A DNA stretch of 64,000 bases from Craterostigma plantagineum (GCA_027422505.1 JAPQWV010000127.1:1302001-1366000); one strand, 5' to 3'; positions 10,553-23,277 are shown, numbered from the stretch's first letter. A program made the numbers and translations. Notes: generated from the sequence alone by a model not told the origin.

Positions 10553-13500
10553 TTAGACACCTTGGTTTGTGTAGAGCTTCACTGTCCTGGGCCAAACCTG
10601 ACCATACACATCTTTCTCTGTATACCTTCGATCCCAAGACCATGGCACATCTGTAATAAATTTTTATCATATGATCTATTGAAGAGAGATGTTACACAGA
10701 GATTACTTGGCTGTAATTTATCTTAAAAAGATCGTCTTAATCAGCAAACCTCCTCGAGAGTAAGGTATTGGAGGAAGTTCATAAGGCACAGGCAGTTGAA
10801 TGACTTCACTGTTTTCTTCGTCTTCCTTCTTTCCTTTCCAAGCCAAGGTGACTAGTTTCGTTCGCTTTGCCTGGGCGGGTTTTATGTCCTTCAAAGTCCA
10901 AAATTTTATTAGCAATTCTTTACCAAAGACTTGTTTTTTGTGGAAAAAAAACAGAGTGTAAGAGATTTCCAGGATTTATTACCTCTAGGACGTTATCTGT
11001 ACATGAGAAGGGGCGCTCGAATTTCCGAGGGAGAGGCAGAAACAGAACACCGAGCTAATTCAAATCGTGGGATCAAAAAAGAAAAAGGAAAATGAAAAAG
11101 AGCCTTAATCTCATATGTGAATCTAATCTAGATAAGAATAACTTGATTAACTTCTTACCTCGTATGAACGAATCATCAACTGTGAATTGTTTTTCTGAAG
11201 AGCTCCCCAAGCAGCTTTGCTGAGGTTTGCCGAAGTTAGCAGCAGCCATCTATATAATTTATAAAAGACAAGTTTGAGCAGTCAAAATCTAGAAAACTAA
11301 GATGTGAAAACAATGGTGATAAAGAATTTGAAACTGCATTTTGCAAGGATTCTTACGCGAGGTTTTGCCCGTTATAGCGCGTGAATGTCTTGATATGAGG
11401 CATTGCACGACTAGAACAATTTGCAGGCAAAATTATACACGTTACCATTTAACACAGAGAGGAAAGAAAATGATTATAAGCAACCATTAAAATGATTAAG
11501 AACGTTTGTAAGATACACAGTTTTATATTTAATTTGTTACACGCGGGCAACTGCGAATAAATGCGTAAGTACGTACCAACGTCCGCTGTGTCTTGCCTTC
11601 CATTTCGACCAATACTTCTTCAGGAATTCTTTCTCGACGTTCTTTAGTGGGCTTGGTATGGCATTTCCAGCCGCATATCCCTTCATTCATAATTGGACGG
11701 AAATTTGGAAAAAAAAAAAGAAAGAAAGAAAAAACAATATATCTTTGCACAACATCGTTCAACTAAAATTAAATTACCTCCAAAGAACATCGTACATCTT
11801 CCACTGCTGGCCATATAATTGAGGCCTTCCCCAAACCAAGAGCCTTTTTATCTTCAGTAGTTCCAGCTGACATGGAGGCTGCCAGCTCAGCCATCCATTT
11901 CTCGTCTAAAGAACCGAGCGAAGAAAACTACACCACAAACACGACTATAATTGAATATTTAACACGAATTAGTATACTAAAACTGTCTGTGACTGTAAAT
12001 ATCTATGATAACATCTTCTTTCTTAGTAAATACCACTTGTAGCATGTGTGGTGGTTGTGTTTACACTGGATTTATTCTGATAGTAGTAAAAAATTCAGTC
12101 TAAAGATATATAAACTGTTAATTAATGATATTTGACACACAAAGAGACGTGCGAGAAAGGTACCTGATAAATAAGGGGAGATTTCTCAAACTGCTGATCG
12201 AAAGTACAATCTTGGAGTACCTTTCGAAGCTTCATGTGTCCCCACTTCCTTAAACTGGAGCCAGAATGATATCCAGGGACTGAGGCTATAAGCCTAACCT
12301 GGTTTCGTTTAGATATTATTACGTAAGAACTGTGAGCATTTGCTACAATAGAGAACATTTCGAAGATTGTATGTAACTTGAAAGCGTAATGAAGTAGTTG
12401 AATTTACCCCAGCTGATGTATAATCAAATTTACGGAAGAAAGATGGATTTATGGTGAAGCTGCCCATGGTTGGTATATCAATATTGAATTGAGGCCACTG
12501 CAAGTAAATTCAGCAAGAGACACTATTATTAAGAAAAATGCCACTCTGTAGTACAGAGAAATGTAATATAGCATGCCCTTTTTCCAGTGTGCTTCGCGAT
12601 GTTAATTATATATCAAAATAAATGTATGCGAGCCAAAAAGACTGAGGTTGTAATCACAAATTCTTGATAGAAAACATAACCTTTAACGCTCCTAGATAAT
12701 CGATCAGGTCGTTTTCGAAATCGCATGTGGAGCCCGAACTGTTTTGTTCTTTCCATGGAAAATCTTGCATCCACAAACCTTGTGTCTTGTTGTTCCAATC
12801 CACGTATATTAAGTTTGCTGTGTGTACAATAACACGAACTCCACGAGGATAGACAAGAATCATTGCCTTTGAATGATGCGTTCCATATGAAATGGGCAAT
12901 GGAGGCTTGTGAAGAATCCAGCTCGAAGGTTTGCTTCTCTGACAAAAGAAATTTACGTAAGGGAATACGACCGTCTTATAAGAACTGATAAAGAATGAAT
13001 ATAATGGCTATGATAGGGATAGATACAAGACAACCTTCATATACTCGAGAGTGCCATCACCTTCGCCATGAATAACTAGAACATTAGGGACTGTCCTAAG
13101 CATTGGACATGCTAGCAAAGAAAAGGATTAGTTAACACGAAAAACAATGGATAAGGGAACCAAAACAAAATCGCACAAATTTTCTTTAAAAAAAAAAACC
13201 TGTAATAACATACCAGAAAGTAGCCAATCAAGGTCCACCATGTAATTCGAAAGGACTGCCATAATCACGTTCCCCTGCATATATAACATATAGAAGGCTG
13301 AGCGCGAGACAAAAACTTAGCTAAACTAGTAAAGCAACAGATCTCAATAGGGACGGACGTTCGATATCATTGTGTGAGGACTCCAACTTTTCCAAAAGAA
13401 AGCAAAAACCTTAATATTGTGCTAGTAATTTACAGAGCTCTTACCTGAATCACATCACTGATAGAAACAGCATTCGCATTGGCCCATTCCGGTAATTCTT

Positions 13501-14339
13501 TCACCCTCATCAGCCTAAAGGTCTGAGGCAATTTCTCCATGGAAACTCGAAACTGACGTATATTCTCAGAAGAATGCTGTGGCATCTCAGCATCATTATC
13601 TACCACTCCCTCCTGAATCGCACGATAAGAAGAAGCAACTCAGCATGAATTCGTGCAACATTATAGCGAAAACGAATCTTGCAATTAACTACATTTTGCA
13701 TTCTAACTATGGCTTTGTCCTCGGGAATTTTCTGGATTCTCTTTCTACTCTGATCTGGGTTCTCATTCGAAAGTCTTCTCTTCTGACTAGTGTCTACAGA
13801 AGTTTCGATCAAGTCCTTAGCCATAGGCACGAACTTGAACAAGTAATGACCAGGTATCAGCTCTATGACATCCCCGGCGTGAATTTCACATTTGTCGCCG
13901 GAAAAAAGCTTCTTCCTCTCGCTATTAGACCTCACAATAACTGGGTTCACGCCTTCCTACACACCACTTTTCGCATCAACATAGGATTTCACGAAAAAAA
14001 GTGGCATAACAACTCAGCTCACAAAGTTGTTCAACATATATACGTACAACGTCGACGTGCGCAGACGAGCCGTCGGCCGAGCACTTAACGGCTATGTGCC
14101 TCCTGCTCAGGCGTTTATCGCTTACGGCGACAGAATCGCGGCCGACGTAATTAACACCTGGGCTGAGGGGTATTTTGGGATTCGAAGAGCTGCCGTCTTC
14201 TTCCTCTAGCTTAGCATTCAAACGCACCAAGTGGGCGACCTTCGAAAAAATGGATGAAAGAAACAATATGACGTCAAGGAAGACCAAAAAGAACCATAAT
14301 TCAAGAACAAGTACAGCTCACCATTGAAGCAGCGGACAT
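10553..14339 (-). CDS. TDP1: tyrosyl-DNA phosphodiesterase 1 with N-terminal FHA domain
   Basis: Nuclear repair enzyme that removes topoisomerase I peptides from DNA 3' ends. Sixteen exons join in frame: 14322-14339, 14051-14239, 13693-13956, 13445-13612, 13214-13274, 13035-13111, 12681-12938, 12408-12497, 12164-12298, 11778-11927, 11577-11680, 11357-11410, 11159-11249, 10983-11054, 10750-10888, 10553-10650, giving 655 aa. An FHA domain at about residues 20-100 shows [15 protein letters not shown] and [10 protein letters not shown]. The two phospholipase-D-like HKN motifs are visible: [10 protein letters not shown] near residue 280, then [10 protein letters not shown] near 510 followed by [14 protein letters not shown]. 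The C-terminus [20 protein letters not shown] is the conserved tail. All introns appear GT-AG and there are no frame breaks. The FHA domain is a plant feature of the family and the length is slightly above Arabidopsis TDP1. Confidence 0.93.
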
Positions 14340-15274
14340 GGTTTTGGTTCTAAAATCGTAGGTCCAAGAACTGAGCTAAGAGATCACTGAGATGGTCGAA
14401 GTAAAGAGAGAACAAAGGCGAGGGTTCAAAATTTTAATTAGCGTCTATTATTCCCGAGTTTTTCTACTAATATTAATGAACTTTACAAATTTGGGCTTTG
14501 GTTTCTCAACTTTAGTCCTCCATTTCTGCTTGGACGCCAAAGATTCGCACAGCTCGACTGAGAGAAGCAAAATTGCTAGAAGAATCCTTTCGTTGAAGGC
14601 ATCTTAATCGAAGTTTATGAGGTTTGGTGGTCGTATTGCTGCTGTGCTAGCATGAAGTAAACGAAGCTTCACCACATCTGTGTTTCGAATTAGTTTTTGA
14701 GTCGATTTTGCCGTGTTATTGTTTCAGAAACTACGGCTTGCTTGTCATTTTAGCTTTTGTTCAGCTGATTTTTGCTACTGAGGTACAATGCCTGCCGATC
14801 TTTTAGGGTTTCGAAGCTTAATTTGACTCCTCATCAGCAGTTTTCTTTCACTTTTTTTTTCGTGTTATTTTTTCAGATTCTCTGCATTCGAGCATCGAGT
14901 TAATCTATTTTTGCAGTATTGCGTGGTGAACTCGTATCATGTTGGGGCAAAAAGACCAAGAAATGCTTCTTACATGTTTGATTTCCCGTTCCTATTCGAG
15001 CGTGCTTTCGGGAGTTCTTCGCAGAGTATGTTCCTCGATTTGTAATAAATTGGTTCTGTATCTCCTTCCTTCTCCCATGGTGTTTGAGGCTTACAGAATA
15101 ACACTTTGAGATCTTACAGCAGCCTTCGGCTCTGCTGTAAGATGTCCTTTGTTCCTTCGAATTCAGACACACGCTTATCGTTGTACGCGGTAACTAAGGT
15201 CTTGTATGGCTTTTTATGTTCGGTATGTACTATATATATGTATTCTATTCCTTGTGTAAGAGCTACATCTGATG
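14340..15274. other. spacer between TDP1 promoter and PP2A B' 3' end
   Basis: Contains the presumed TDP1 promoter and leader, and a perfect 12-bp hairpin at 15111-15143. Plus-strand reading frames here (14392-14607, 15106-15303) have no recognisable family. Confidence 0.45.
15111..15143. other. 12-bp stem hairpin with C(TTCG)G loop
   Basis: atcttacagcag at 15111-15122 pairs perfectly with ctgctgtaagat at 15132-15143. The loop contains C-TTCG-G, an exceptionally stable tetraloop in RNA. It lies about 130 nt past the PP2A B' stop on that gene's strand, so probably in its 3'UTR. Function unknown. Confidence 0.5.
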
Positions 15275-16745
15275 TTAATTGCAGACACCATGAATACATT
15301 TGACCAATGCGGCCATTTCTATCCTCTCCCACCTCTCCTTCCTTCTCACTTCTTCTCCTTCTTCATCTCTAAGGTCAATCTTCGATAGGCACTCAGAGTA
15401 GAGGCTCGGGTCCATCTCCTCCAACATCTCCTTCACATTCTCGGTGAGCTGGCGAACGCTTCGACTCCAATGCCATCTCAGGTTTTTCTCCATCCCTTCC
15501 ACTAATATAGGAAACACATCTTCGATCGCCTCTGATGCCATCTTCGCAAACTGCTCGTTGTTCCATACGTAGAGCGCCCTCTCTGCCACCTGATAAATCA
15601 GAGCAATAAGGTGATTGACAAATGACAGGTGATAGTTTCAGTAAATGGGGTTTTTTTTTTTGCTTATGTATAGTTCTTACCTGGGAATTACAACTAGTCA
15701 AGCACTTGGCGATTCTCTTGCACAGAGGAAGGGCTAATACCTTGTACTGTTCTGTCCCCATACCTTCGACTAGCTCTTCGATCTCTCCGATGAGAAGCAC
15801 TTCCTTCTGACAGTTACTCGCCGGCCAGTGGCTGAGTATGCCCCTCACGACCACCACGCCGAGCATGGGCTCCTTCTCCACGAACTGATAAACGCAGTAG
15901 GCCAACTGCTTGTGATAAGCCCTCACGCCTTTCGGCCTGTGGAGAGGCAAGAGCACCCTCGTCAAGAAAAGCCTGTGTTCTTCCTTTAAAGGTACGCTGA
16001 AGCCATTGATTATCGTCCCCCATATCTCCAACATGTCTCCTATCCCGCAATGCCTCTGTTCTGCTTCGAAGACGTGCTGCAAGAAAACGTCGCTCATCGC
16101 TCTCCTCATGGACGATCGCAGGGCGTGGAACTTGGAATATATTTTGTGGTACGCGTTCTTCAAACACTCCCTCTCCCTCAGGTCCTCAGACTGGAATAGG
16201 GTTAGCAGATTGAGAACGAAGGTGGAGTCGACGTATGGACAGAGAACCTCAGCCTCTGCCATAGTTACAGTTCGTACGAGGATGTCATAGACTATCTGCA
16301 GGTGGGGCCAGGCGGGTTCGGGGTTGTCCACCAGGTCGTCGTCGTCCGGGCAGATTCCGGCGGTGGAGCCGCCGGCGCCGGCGCCGGCCGGCGGCGGAAG
16401 TGGCCGGAAGAGGTTGGTCGATATCATGTCGAAGAGGGTCGGTAGGATTCGGTCGGGGAATGGCTTTCGCTGGGATTTTAGGATCGATAGGAGCTTTGAG
16501 AGCTTATTGCACTTGAGATTTTGCTGCAACGAATACTCCGAAGGGTCCTTTGGAGGGTCGTCGACGTAAGAACAGTACGAAATAAGGGAAATGATTTCGT
16601 ACGGATCGGAGTTTGCATGGGCGGGATTGTCGACGGAGCTTTCCTTGGAATCGAGTTCGAATAGGTACTTCAGCGTGGTCGATTTTAGTTTCTGCATCGG
16701 AGAAGATTTTCTGTAAGAAGATGGGCTATTTGTTCGTGCGCCCAT
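15275..16745 (-). CDS. PP2A B' (B56) regulatory subunit
   Basis: HEAT-like regulatory subunit that gives PP2A its substrate choice and location. Two exons: 15681-16745 (355 codons) and 15275-15589, total 459 aa. The start MGARTNSPSSYRKSS is followed by the conserved B56 core: LQIVYDILVRTV, DLREREYLK-like DLRERECLKNAYHKIY, EIWGTIINGFSVPLKEEH, RVLLPLHRPKGVRAYHKQLAYC and, in exon 2, ERALYVWNNEQF. A Gly/Ala/Pro-rich insert (PPPAGAGAGG) near residue 120 and the short tails suit the plant beta/eta/theta-type members. The single intron is GT-AG, and no frame damage is seen. The subtype is not assigned. Confidence 0.92.
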
Positions 16746-18466
16746 TTTCTCTGCTTTCTTCTTCCCAGGTATATGAGGTTAGAAGATTTTGCTTTTTGAT
16801 GCTTTTTTTTTATCGCCTTTGAAGAAGCTATGAAGTTCTTGAAAAGAGTTGGGGACAAAAACGGCGATGTTGTTTATGTGGCAATAAAACATGCTGTCTC
16901 CGACGCAAACAAGGCAAATGTCTCATTGTGAAAATCATTGGTTGGATTTTTTTTTTTGTTATGAATGTATTTATGTATATCGGACCTATTCAGCTCGAAA
17001 GCAGTCTCAATCACAAGTGAGAGCTTGGTTTTTGTCTTTTCTTATACAGTCCATGTACATAAATCTTATATAGATCCAAGTGGCCATACTATAGCAAGCA
17101 TTTTCTAACGATGAAATGGGCAGGCGATGGCTTCAATAAATGAGTTTGTCGAATGGGATATTTATTATTATCGTATAATAAAATGAGTGCCACGCATACT
17201 CGCATCAAATGTTTCTTGAAGATTAGACAGTGAAGGAAGTAAAGGTAAACGATCTCTGTCCAACTACGGTTCTACTATGGGCCTATGCGTATGGGCCTGA
17301 GCTGTGGAGAAATTATAAATAGAGCCCATATTAGCCCAATATTCTCTCGCAAACCCAAACCGAAAGTGGTCTTCAATCAAAAGTCCATAAATGCACCGAT
17401 TTAATCGAAGGGAAGAATGATGTGGTTTTTATATAATACACGTGGACTATGAGATACCTATCACGCCTCGTCTTTATTGGCCTACACGTGATTAAAAGTG
17501 CCAACAAATATTTCTCTTAAAATTCCTTGACTAATTGAACCTACAACAATACAAGCAGATTAGAAAGATATTAGTCATCTTCTTCAAGTCAGATCATCAC
17601 GAAGTTTGTTGACAGTTGAAAACTTAGTTGGAGTGTTATAGATGATGATTGGTCCAATTCAATTTATTTATATTTATTATCATATCTTGATTACTAGAGA
17701 TGCTCCAAGATCGATAGATAGGTGCATTCTTGATTATTACTACTTTTTACATAGTTGAGGCGAACAACGTTCCTCGGAGACATGAAGAAAAAAAAAAAAG
17801 ACAACCTCAGCCACTGTTACTCGTCGTAATTCATACATGCAGATGCAATTGCGAAAACCCAACTTTCTGTTATGAATTTTTACTAATTTCAAAAGAACTT
17901 ATTCTTCGTACCCACAGTAGAAGTACGTACCCATTTTCTAAATTAGTTGATACGAACTCTTCTTGTACTTGTTAATGCATATACGTAGACTATAGACCGT
18001 TAACAGATACTTGCGCAAGAAAGCCAAGGTTGTCAACATTATTACTTACTCGTTAATCTCGATATTTTTAGTTTTTTGTTTCTATTTTTTTCTATATAAC
18101 TCATTCATATCTGTAGCCACTGTGAGGTCCTCCCAACTGAATTAATTCATTTCTCTTCTTTTTTCTTTGGAGTTGTAATGCATGCGGGCGGACCATCTTT
18201 TTCTTTATTAATTACAATTAAGGGTTTATCTTATAATTGATCACAATTGCAAAAAACTAAGAGCACCGCTGATTGAGGGTGTTAAATTTTTAATTTTTAG
18301 ACGTACGAATCTATATTGCATTGATCGACAATGACAATTATGTCCCACACCACACGTTCTTCAACTTAATTGATTGCCGGAGAAAAATACGCCAAAAGAT
18401 AATATAAAATCTTCTACACATCAATCACACACACGTGTTTTCACGCATGCAAGTGCAAACTAAAAG
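16746..18466. other. intergenic, no gene seen
   Basis: PP2A B' promoter side, then AT-rich sequence. Short reading frames (16891-17073, 17730-17975) have no family signature. No RNA gene is recognised. Confidence 0.5.
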
Positions 18467-18836
18467 TCAGGTCCCAAAGATATTTTAAATTAGTTTTCAG
18501 ATCCGTGTCAGAAAATTTGTAGTTTTAAGGACCCGATTTTATGAAATTTAGAGGTAAGAACCTAAATTTTCGCATGTGTTATACAGTGCAGATGAACTGG
18601 TATCGGAGATCCATGAAGTGCTACTGTAGATCCACGAAGTGGTACTAGTGAACAGTGTGAAGTGGTACTGTAGATCCATGAAGTGGTATTGTAGATCCAT
18701 GAAGTAGTACTATTGAACAGAGAAGTGGTACAGAAGAACCTTAAGTGTTTCTGCAGAAAACGAGTCCTTAAAACTATGAATTTTCTGACGGGGTCCTAAA
18801 ATTTAAATGAAACTTACGTTGGGACCTGAACCCCTA
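18467..18836. mobile_element. foldback repeat family A, copy 1
   Basis: Left arm ...caggtcccaaagatatttt and right arm ...acgttgggacctga are imperfect inverted repeats of about 75 bp. Inside lie several degenerate tandem units of the type gaagtggtactgtagatccat. A diverged second copy sits at 51799-52107 with the same layout. No coding capacity. Probably a nonautonomous DNA element; the target duplication was not resolved. Confidence 0.7.
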
Positions 18837-19038
18837 AAAAATATGGAAACTTCAAAAACTCTCTGATGTCTCAGCTTCATCTACCTCGCATCGAATTAAT
18901 ATTTTAAAAAAAAAAAACTAAAAAAAAAAGGAAGCGAGGAGAACGATATTTCCATTGCACCGCTTCGATATATAGCAGCAGTATATAAATTAACAATCCA
19001 TTAGTATAGGAGAAGATCATTATTTTCTCTCCTAATTA

Positions 19039-20196
19039 ATGGAAGAGCATTTGGGAAGAAGATTGAGTCATCTCTTTTTCACAGTTTTCCTTTCGAATTT
19101 CGCCGTGCTTATGATTATCCCAGCAATGCCCGACGTCACACTGAGCGCCGTCTGCCCTGGCAAAGACGAATGCTCAGCTGCTATTTACATTACTGGCCTC
19201 CAAAAAGCGGTAATAAAAAATTAAATATATATATATGTATATAGGTATTAGGGGGTTAAGTGATTATTTATAAGCTAAGAAAATGACTATATTTTAATAA
19301 AAATTCCAGGTTTTGGGGATAGGATCTGCGATTATGACACCGCTTATAGGAAACCTCTCCGACGCTTATTATGGGCGAACGCCTATGCTAACACTGTTCT
19401 TGGTTCTCAATATATTTCCCCCGAGTATGTCTCATTGGATTATATCATTCATCTATATTATTGAAATAATAAATAACCCCCCAAAAAACCCCAAATTTAT
19501 ATTTGTGCACTCTGCAGCTATACTAGCTTGGAAGAGGACGGCGAGCTTTTTCTATGCGTATTGCGTTATCAACACTTTGATCTCCATGGTTACGCAGGGC
19601 GGAGTTATGTGCATTTCTGCTGCTTACTTGGTAAATCAAATTACGACATTTTTAGTCCCGATGTTTGGAGCATTGCGTTTTCATCCCCCATGTTCCAAGG
19701 TGTCCCTTTTAGTTCATAATCTTACTAATTTTTTGCCATTTTGGTCCTCCAATTAAAGTAATCACCAGTTTATATGGAACTTAACACACGAGATCACATG
19801 ATCTCTTTTAACTTGAGTTATACATCATGACTCATCGTCTTCTTCAACTAAAACGCACGTGAACATCATTACGTATAATGAAATGATGTTCATGTGCGTT
19901 TAAATCGATGAAGAAGATGTGTTGCGAGGTTTTAAGTCGAGTAAAAGGAGATCACGGGCTCTCACGTGTTATTTTTGTCTAAATTAACGATTAAATTAAC
20001 CGAGGGACCAAAACCGTCCAGAATCGATAACATTGGGGACTAAAGTGGCATCTCGGATGAAGGACCAAAAACGCCCATGCCTCAAACATTGAGGACGAAA
20101 AATATCATTAATTCGCCCATAAATTAATTGATTTGGACGACGAATATTTATTGTCCATGAAGAAATATTACTGCGATTCATATATATATATATATA

Positions 20197-20237
<41 letters not shown>

Positions 20238-20786
20238 ATATATATATATAGGCTGACAATGTATCAGAGGGGAAGCGCATATCGGCCTTTGGTCTCATGT
20301 ATGGCGCAACTTTTGGCGCATATTTTGGGGGTACGTTAGCCGCTCGACTGCTATCCACGGATCATATTTTTAGGGTTTCTGCGGCCATCACTGTTTTTTC
20401 GGCGATTTACATGCGTGTATTTGTAAACGAGAATAATAATGCGAGCGTTGAAGACGACTCTTTAGAGGAGCCAATTTTGGAGACGGCGATTGTGGAGGAA
20501 GATGGCGACGATGATCAAGGCAAGTGTTTCAGAGGAAAGGCGAAAAAGATCGATTTATTCTTTGCGAATATTCCATCTCCAAAGGATGTATTCCAACTGC
20601 TAAAGAGGAGGTCTTTTGCTATCACTACTATATCTCTAAACGCAAATTTTCTTACTCTTCCTTTTCTTTTCTTGATTTGGACAATACATGTAATGTAATA
20701 ATGTTTCAGTGCTAAGGTATCCTTGGCAGCATCCATTGTTTTCTTTAACAGCCTCGCAGAAGTTGGAGTTAGTTCTTGCTTAATGG

Positions 20787-20824
<38 letters not shown>

Positions 20825-22691
20825 ATCAATATATTTTCTTGATCTATGTATTTGCTGCTACAGTATTACTTGAAGGCAAGATTCCATTTTGGGAAAGATC
20901 AGTTTGCCGATGTATTGCTCATTACTTACGTCGGAGCTACTTTATCTAACGTATAATTCCTTCTTCTTCTTCTTCTTCATCGTCATCCAATCTCTTATAT
21001 TATTTAATTTCATTAGAAAGATTTGATGATCGTCAATCGATCTCAATTATAAGCTTCAACTAATTTTGCAGATGGTCTTCATGCCCACATTGGGCTCCTT
21101 TGTTGGGGAGGAGATATTGGTCTCTGTTGGACAATTTGCTGGATTTCTAAGCGTATGCATTATTACATCATGCTAGCTAGAGATTTCTCATATTATATGT
21201 ATATATATATTAATATTGATTATGAATATTGAGTTGAGGTGATTGGGTAAATAATGCAGATGTTTCTCGACAGCATAGCATGGGCAAGCTGGGTACCCTA
21301 TGCTTCTGCATCATTTGGTTTTTTCATTTTACTTTCGACCCCTAACGTGAGTAGTAAGAGAAAAAATGTTACCATTATTATTGTTCTTATTTGTCAATCA
21401 TTATTACATATATATCTGTTTGACTGACTAACTTAACCGTCTATGTGTTTGTAAGTTGAACAGCATAGTATCAAAGCATGTCGGGCCGAATGAGCAGGTA
21501 ATTATACAGATATATCATGCTGTGTAGTAATAATAATAACTAGTATCCCAGCACACCCATCCTGTGTGCAACAACTAAAAATATACCACCTAAGTAAACT
21601 AATTATTTTTGTGCTTTATCAGTTCAATTGGAATAAATTCGCAGAAGAGAAAATCGTTTACTAAATACAGAAGTGTGTGGAACTCGGCATACCAACTTAA
21701 GCAAAATAAATAGTTAGTGGGTGGTTTTTTATTCCTTGAATTATGAAATTTTGACAGACCAAATTAATCGATTTTAGGCAAAATTGTTATTTTAGGTCAC
21801 TAAGTATGCATGTTTTCGTTTTTGGGTCACTATGTTTGATAATTGTAAAAATAGGTCACTAACTATATATGTCAAAACAAATTTGGGTCACCCTTTTATT
21901 TTTGGGTCACTGAGTATACATGTTTTCAATTTTGGGTCACTATGTTTTTATGAATGTGAAAATAGATTTAATATAGCGATCCAAAAACTTAAAACGCATA
22001 TACTTAGTGACCCAAAATTGAAAACACGTATACTTAGTCACCCAAAAATGAGATGATGACCCGTATTTGTTTTCACATACATAGTTAGTGACTTATTTTT
22101 GCAATTATCAAACATAGTTACCCAAAAAAAAAAAACATGTGAACTTAGTGACCTAAACTAATATTTTGGCCTTGATTTTATGGCAGTTTAAGCAACGCCC
22201 TAACCATTAATAAAAGAGAATAGATAATATTTCAATTAAGTATAATTGTGCATTAGGGACTCGCACAAGGTTGCCTTTTAGGCACATCAGCACTCGCAAA
22301 CCTCGTATCGCCACTGATTTTTAGCCCTCTTTCAGGTACATTTTATACTTCTATGTATTAGAATTATATTATTAAGGTTATTATTTAGTGGTCATATCTC
22401 TAATGATTTTATATATATAGCTTGGTTTCTTGGCGAGGATGCTCCCTTCCATTACCAAGGTTTCAGCATTCTTTCTGTAGGCTTGTCTTCGGTAACTATC
22501 TATCTTCGTTGATTATTCAACACTTCATACATGGAGCATATCTTATTACATATTTCAATTTAATTTCCTAAACATTCGATTTCGAATATATGTATATATA
22601 CATACAAGTGCAGCTTATTGGCTTCTTGCTGAGCCTCATCATGAACCTTATTCCCAATACCTCGCGAAGCAGCAGAGCAACAAATGACTAG
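19039..22691 (+). CDS. MFS transporter, TCR/At2g16970-like, tandem copy 1
   Basis: Major facilitator superfamily membrane protein of the plant group annotated as tetracycline-transporter-like (HIAT1-related); substrate unknown. Twelve exons: 19039-19209, 19310-19424, 19518-19630, 20252-20610, 20710-20785, 20864-20950, 21072-21152, 21260-21346, 21456-21497, 22257-22335, 22421-22491, 22614-22691, total 452 aa. The N-terminus HLFFTVFLSNFAVLMIIPAM leads into helix 1. The loop 2-3 MFS signature is IGNLSDAYYGRTPML; ADNVSEGKRISAFGLMYG and YYLKARFHFGKDQFADVLL follow. An acidic cytoplasmic loop (VEEDGDDDQG) separates the two six-helix halves. It is clearly paralogous and tandem with the gene at 25.6-32.8 kb. 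Introns 3 and 9 are enlarged by mobile elements; the frame is intact. Confidence 0.88.
19685..20120. mobile_element. degenerate foldback element in MFS1 intron 3
   Basis: Inner arms acgcacgtgaacatcatt and aatgatgttcatgtgcgt are inverted copies around a short centre near 19870. Outer arms (gatcacatgatctctttta, ttttggtcctc) pair imperfectly with gagatcacgggctct and gagggaccaaaa. About 435 bp, noncoding. Ends are approximate. Confidence 0.6.
20180..20251. repeat. TA-rich microsatellite at the 3' end of MFS1 intron 3
   Basis: TA dinucleotides with tgtg interruptions run directly into the acceptor ag|GCTGACAAT of exon 4. Length variation here could affect splicing. Confidence 0.9.
20792..20821. 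repeat. (CT)n microsatellite in MFS1 intron 5
   Basis: About 30 bp of CT repeats just after the donor of exon 5. Confidence 0.95.
21540..22224 (-). mobile_element. Helitron-like element in MFS1 intron 9
   Basis: On the minus strand the sequence starts TCTATTCTCTTTTATTAATG after an A (at 22224). It ends with a hairpin gcacacaggatgggtgtgc followed by tgggatactag, then T (at 21540). The A|TC...CTAG|T ends with a 3' hairpin are the Helitron rule. Taking it out leaves an intron of about 74 nt, a normal plant size. It has no coding capacity and carries a nested foldback (21777-22171). Two smaller relatives lie at 23278-23522 and 23677-23928. Confidence 0.6.
21777..22171. mobile_element. long-armed foldback nested in the Helitron-like element
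   Basis: Repeated phrases such as ttaggtcactaagtatgcat and ttttgggtcactatgttt in the left half recur inverted in the right half. The arms are about 190 bp each and the total is about 395 bp. Noncoding. Confidence 0.75.
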
Positions 22692-23277
22692 AGAAACACT
22701 ATTTAGGTGTTTTATTTCACTTATGAATAATTCTTCTCCTAGTGAAGAAGACTGTAACATAATATATATATGTAATATCAACAATCATATAAATCGATAC
22801 ATTATTGTCGTATCTCTTTGTATTTCTTACTCTCCAGCTCATGACACGGACTATCAAGAAGACTATGACCAAGTCCATTTTATTTTAGCCACATCTTTTA
22901 TTGTCAATTATAAACTAGTTATCATATTTATCTTTTGCCGCTTTACCTTTGATATATTATTATACACATCTTATTGCCTAACCCACTTAAATCATATAAT
23001 AACGCGTTTGCTGCACCTTCGTTTTGTTTATGCTTGAATAATTAAACGGATTCGATAGATATTATATTCATCCACTGCATTTTACCACGAAAAAGTCTAC
23101 GGTTTTCGTGGGGTGAGAAGGCAGCTTGAAACTCTTACTATTCCAAAAAGGACGTTTTATCTTCAATTAATTAGAGAGAAGTACATATATAATAGATAAT
23201 GACATTGCACGATCATTAATATCTTCTTGCTTACTAGTTTAATCTTTTATATTCGTATAAAAGTGTCATTATTATTA
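22692..23277. other. AT-rich spacer between tandem MFS genes
   Basis: 3' flank of MFS copy 1. The plus-strand frame 22684-23037 overlaps the end of the MFS1 coding exon and has no family resemblance. Confidence 0.5.

Noticed and set aside
13579..14088. 169-codon plus-strand reading frame
   Set aside because: Lies antisense to TDP1 exons with strong family conservation; no homology or splice context of its own.
15814..16167. 117-codon minus-strand frame inside the PP2A B' gene
   Set aside because: Alternate-frame shadow of exon 1, which encodes the conserved B56 protein.
18600..18735. Tandem gaagtggtactg repeats as a CRISPR-like array
   Set aside because: Units are degenerate with no regular spacers, lie inside inverted arms, and the genome is eukaryotic.
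20133..20339. Plus-strand frame rich in Tyr-Ile repeats
   Set aside because: Produced by the TA microsatellite running into MFS1 exon 4.
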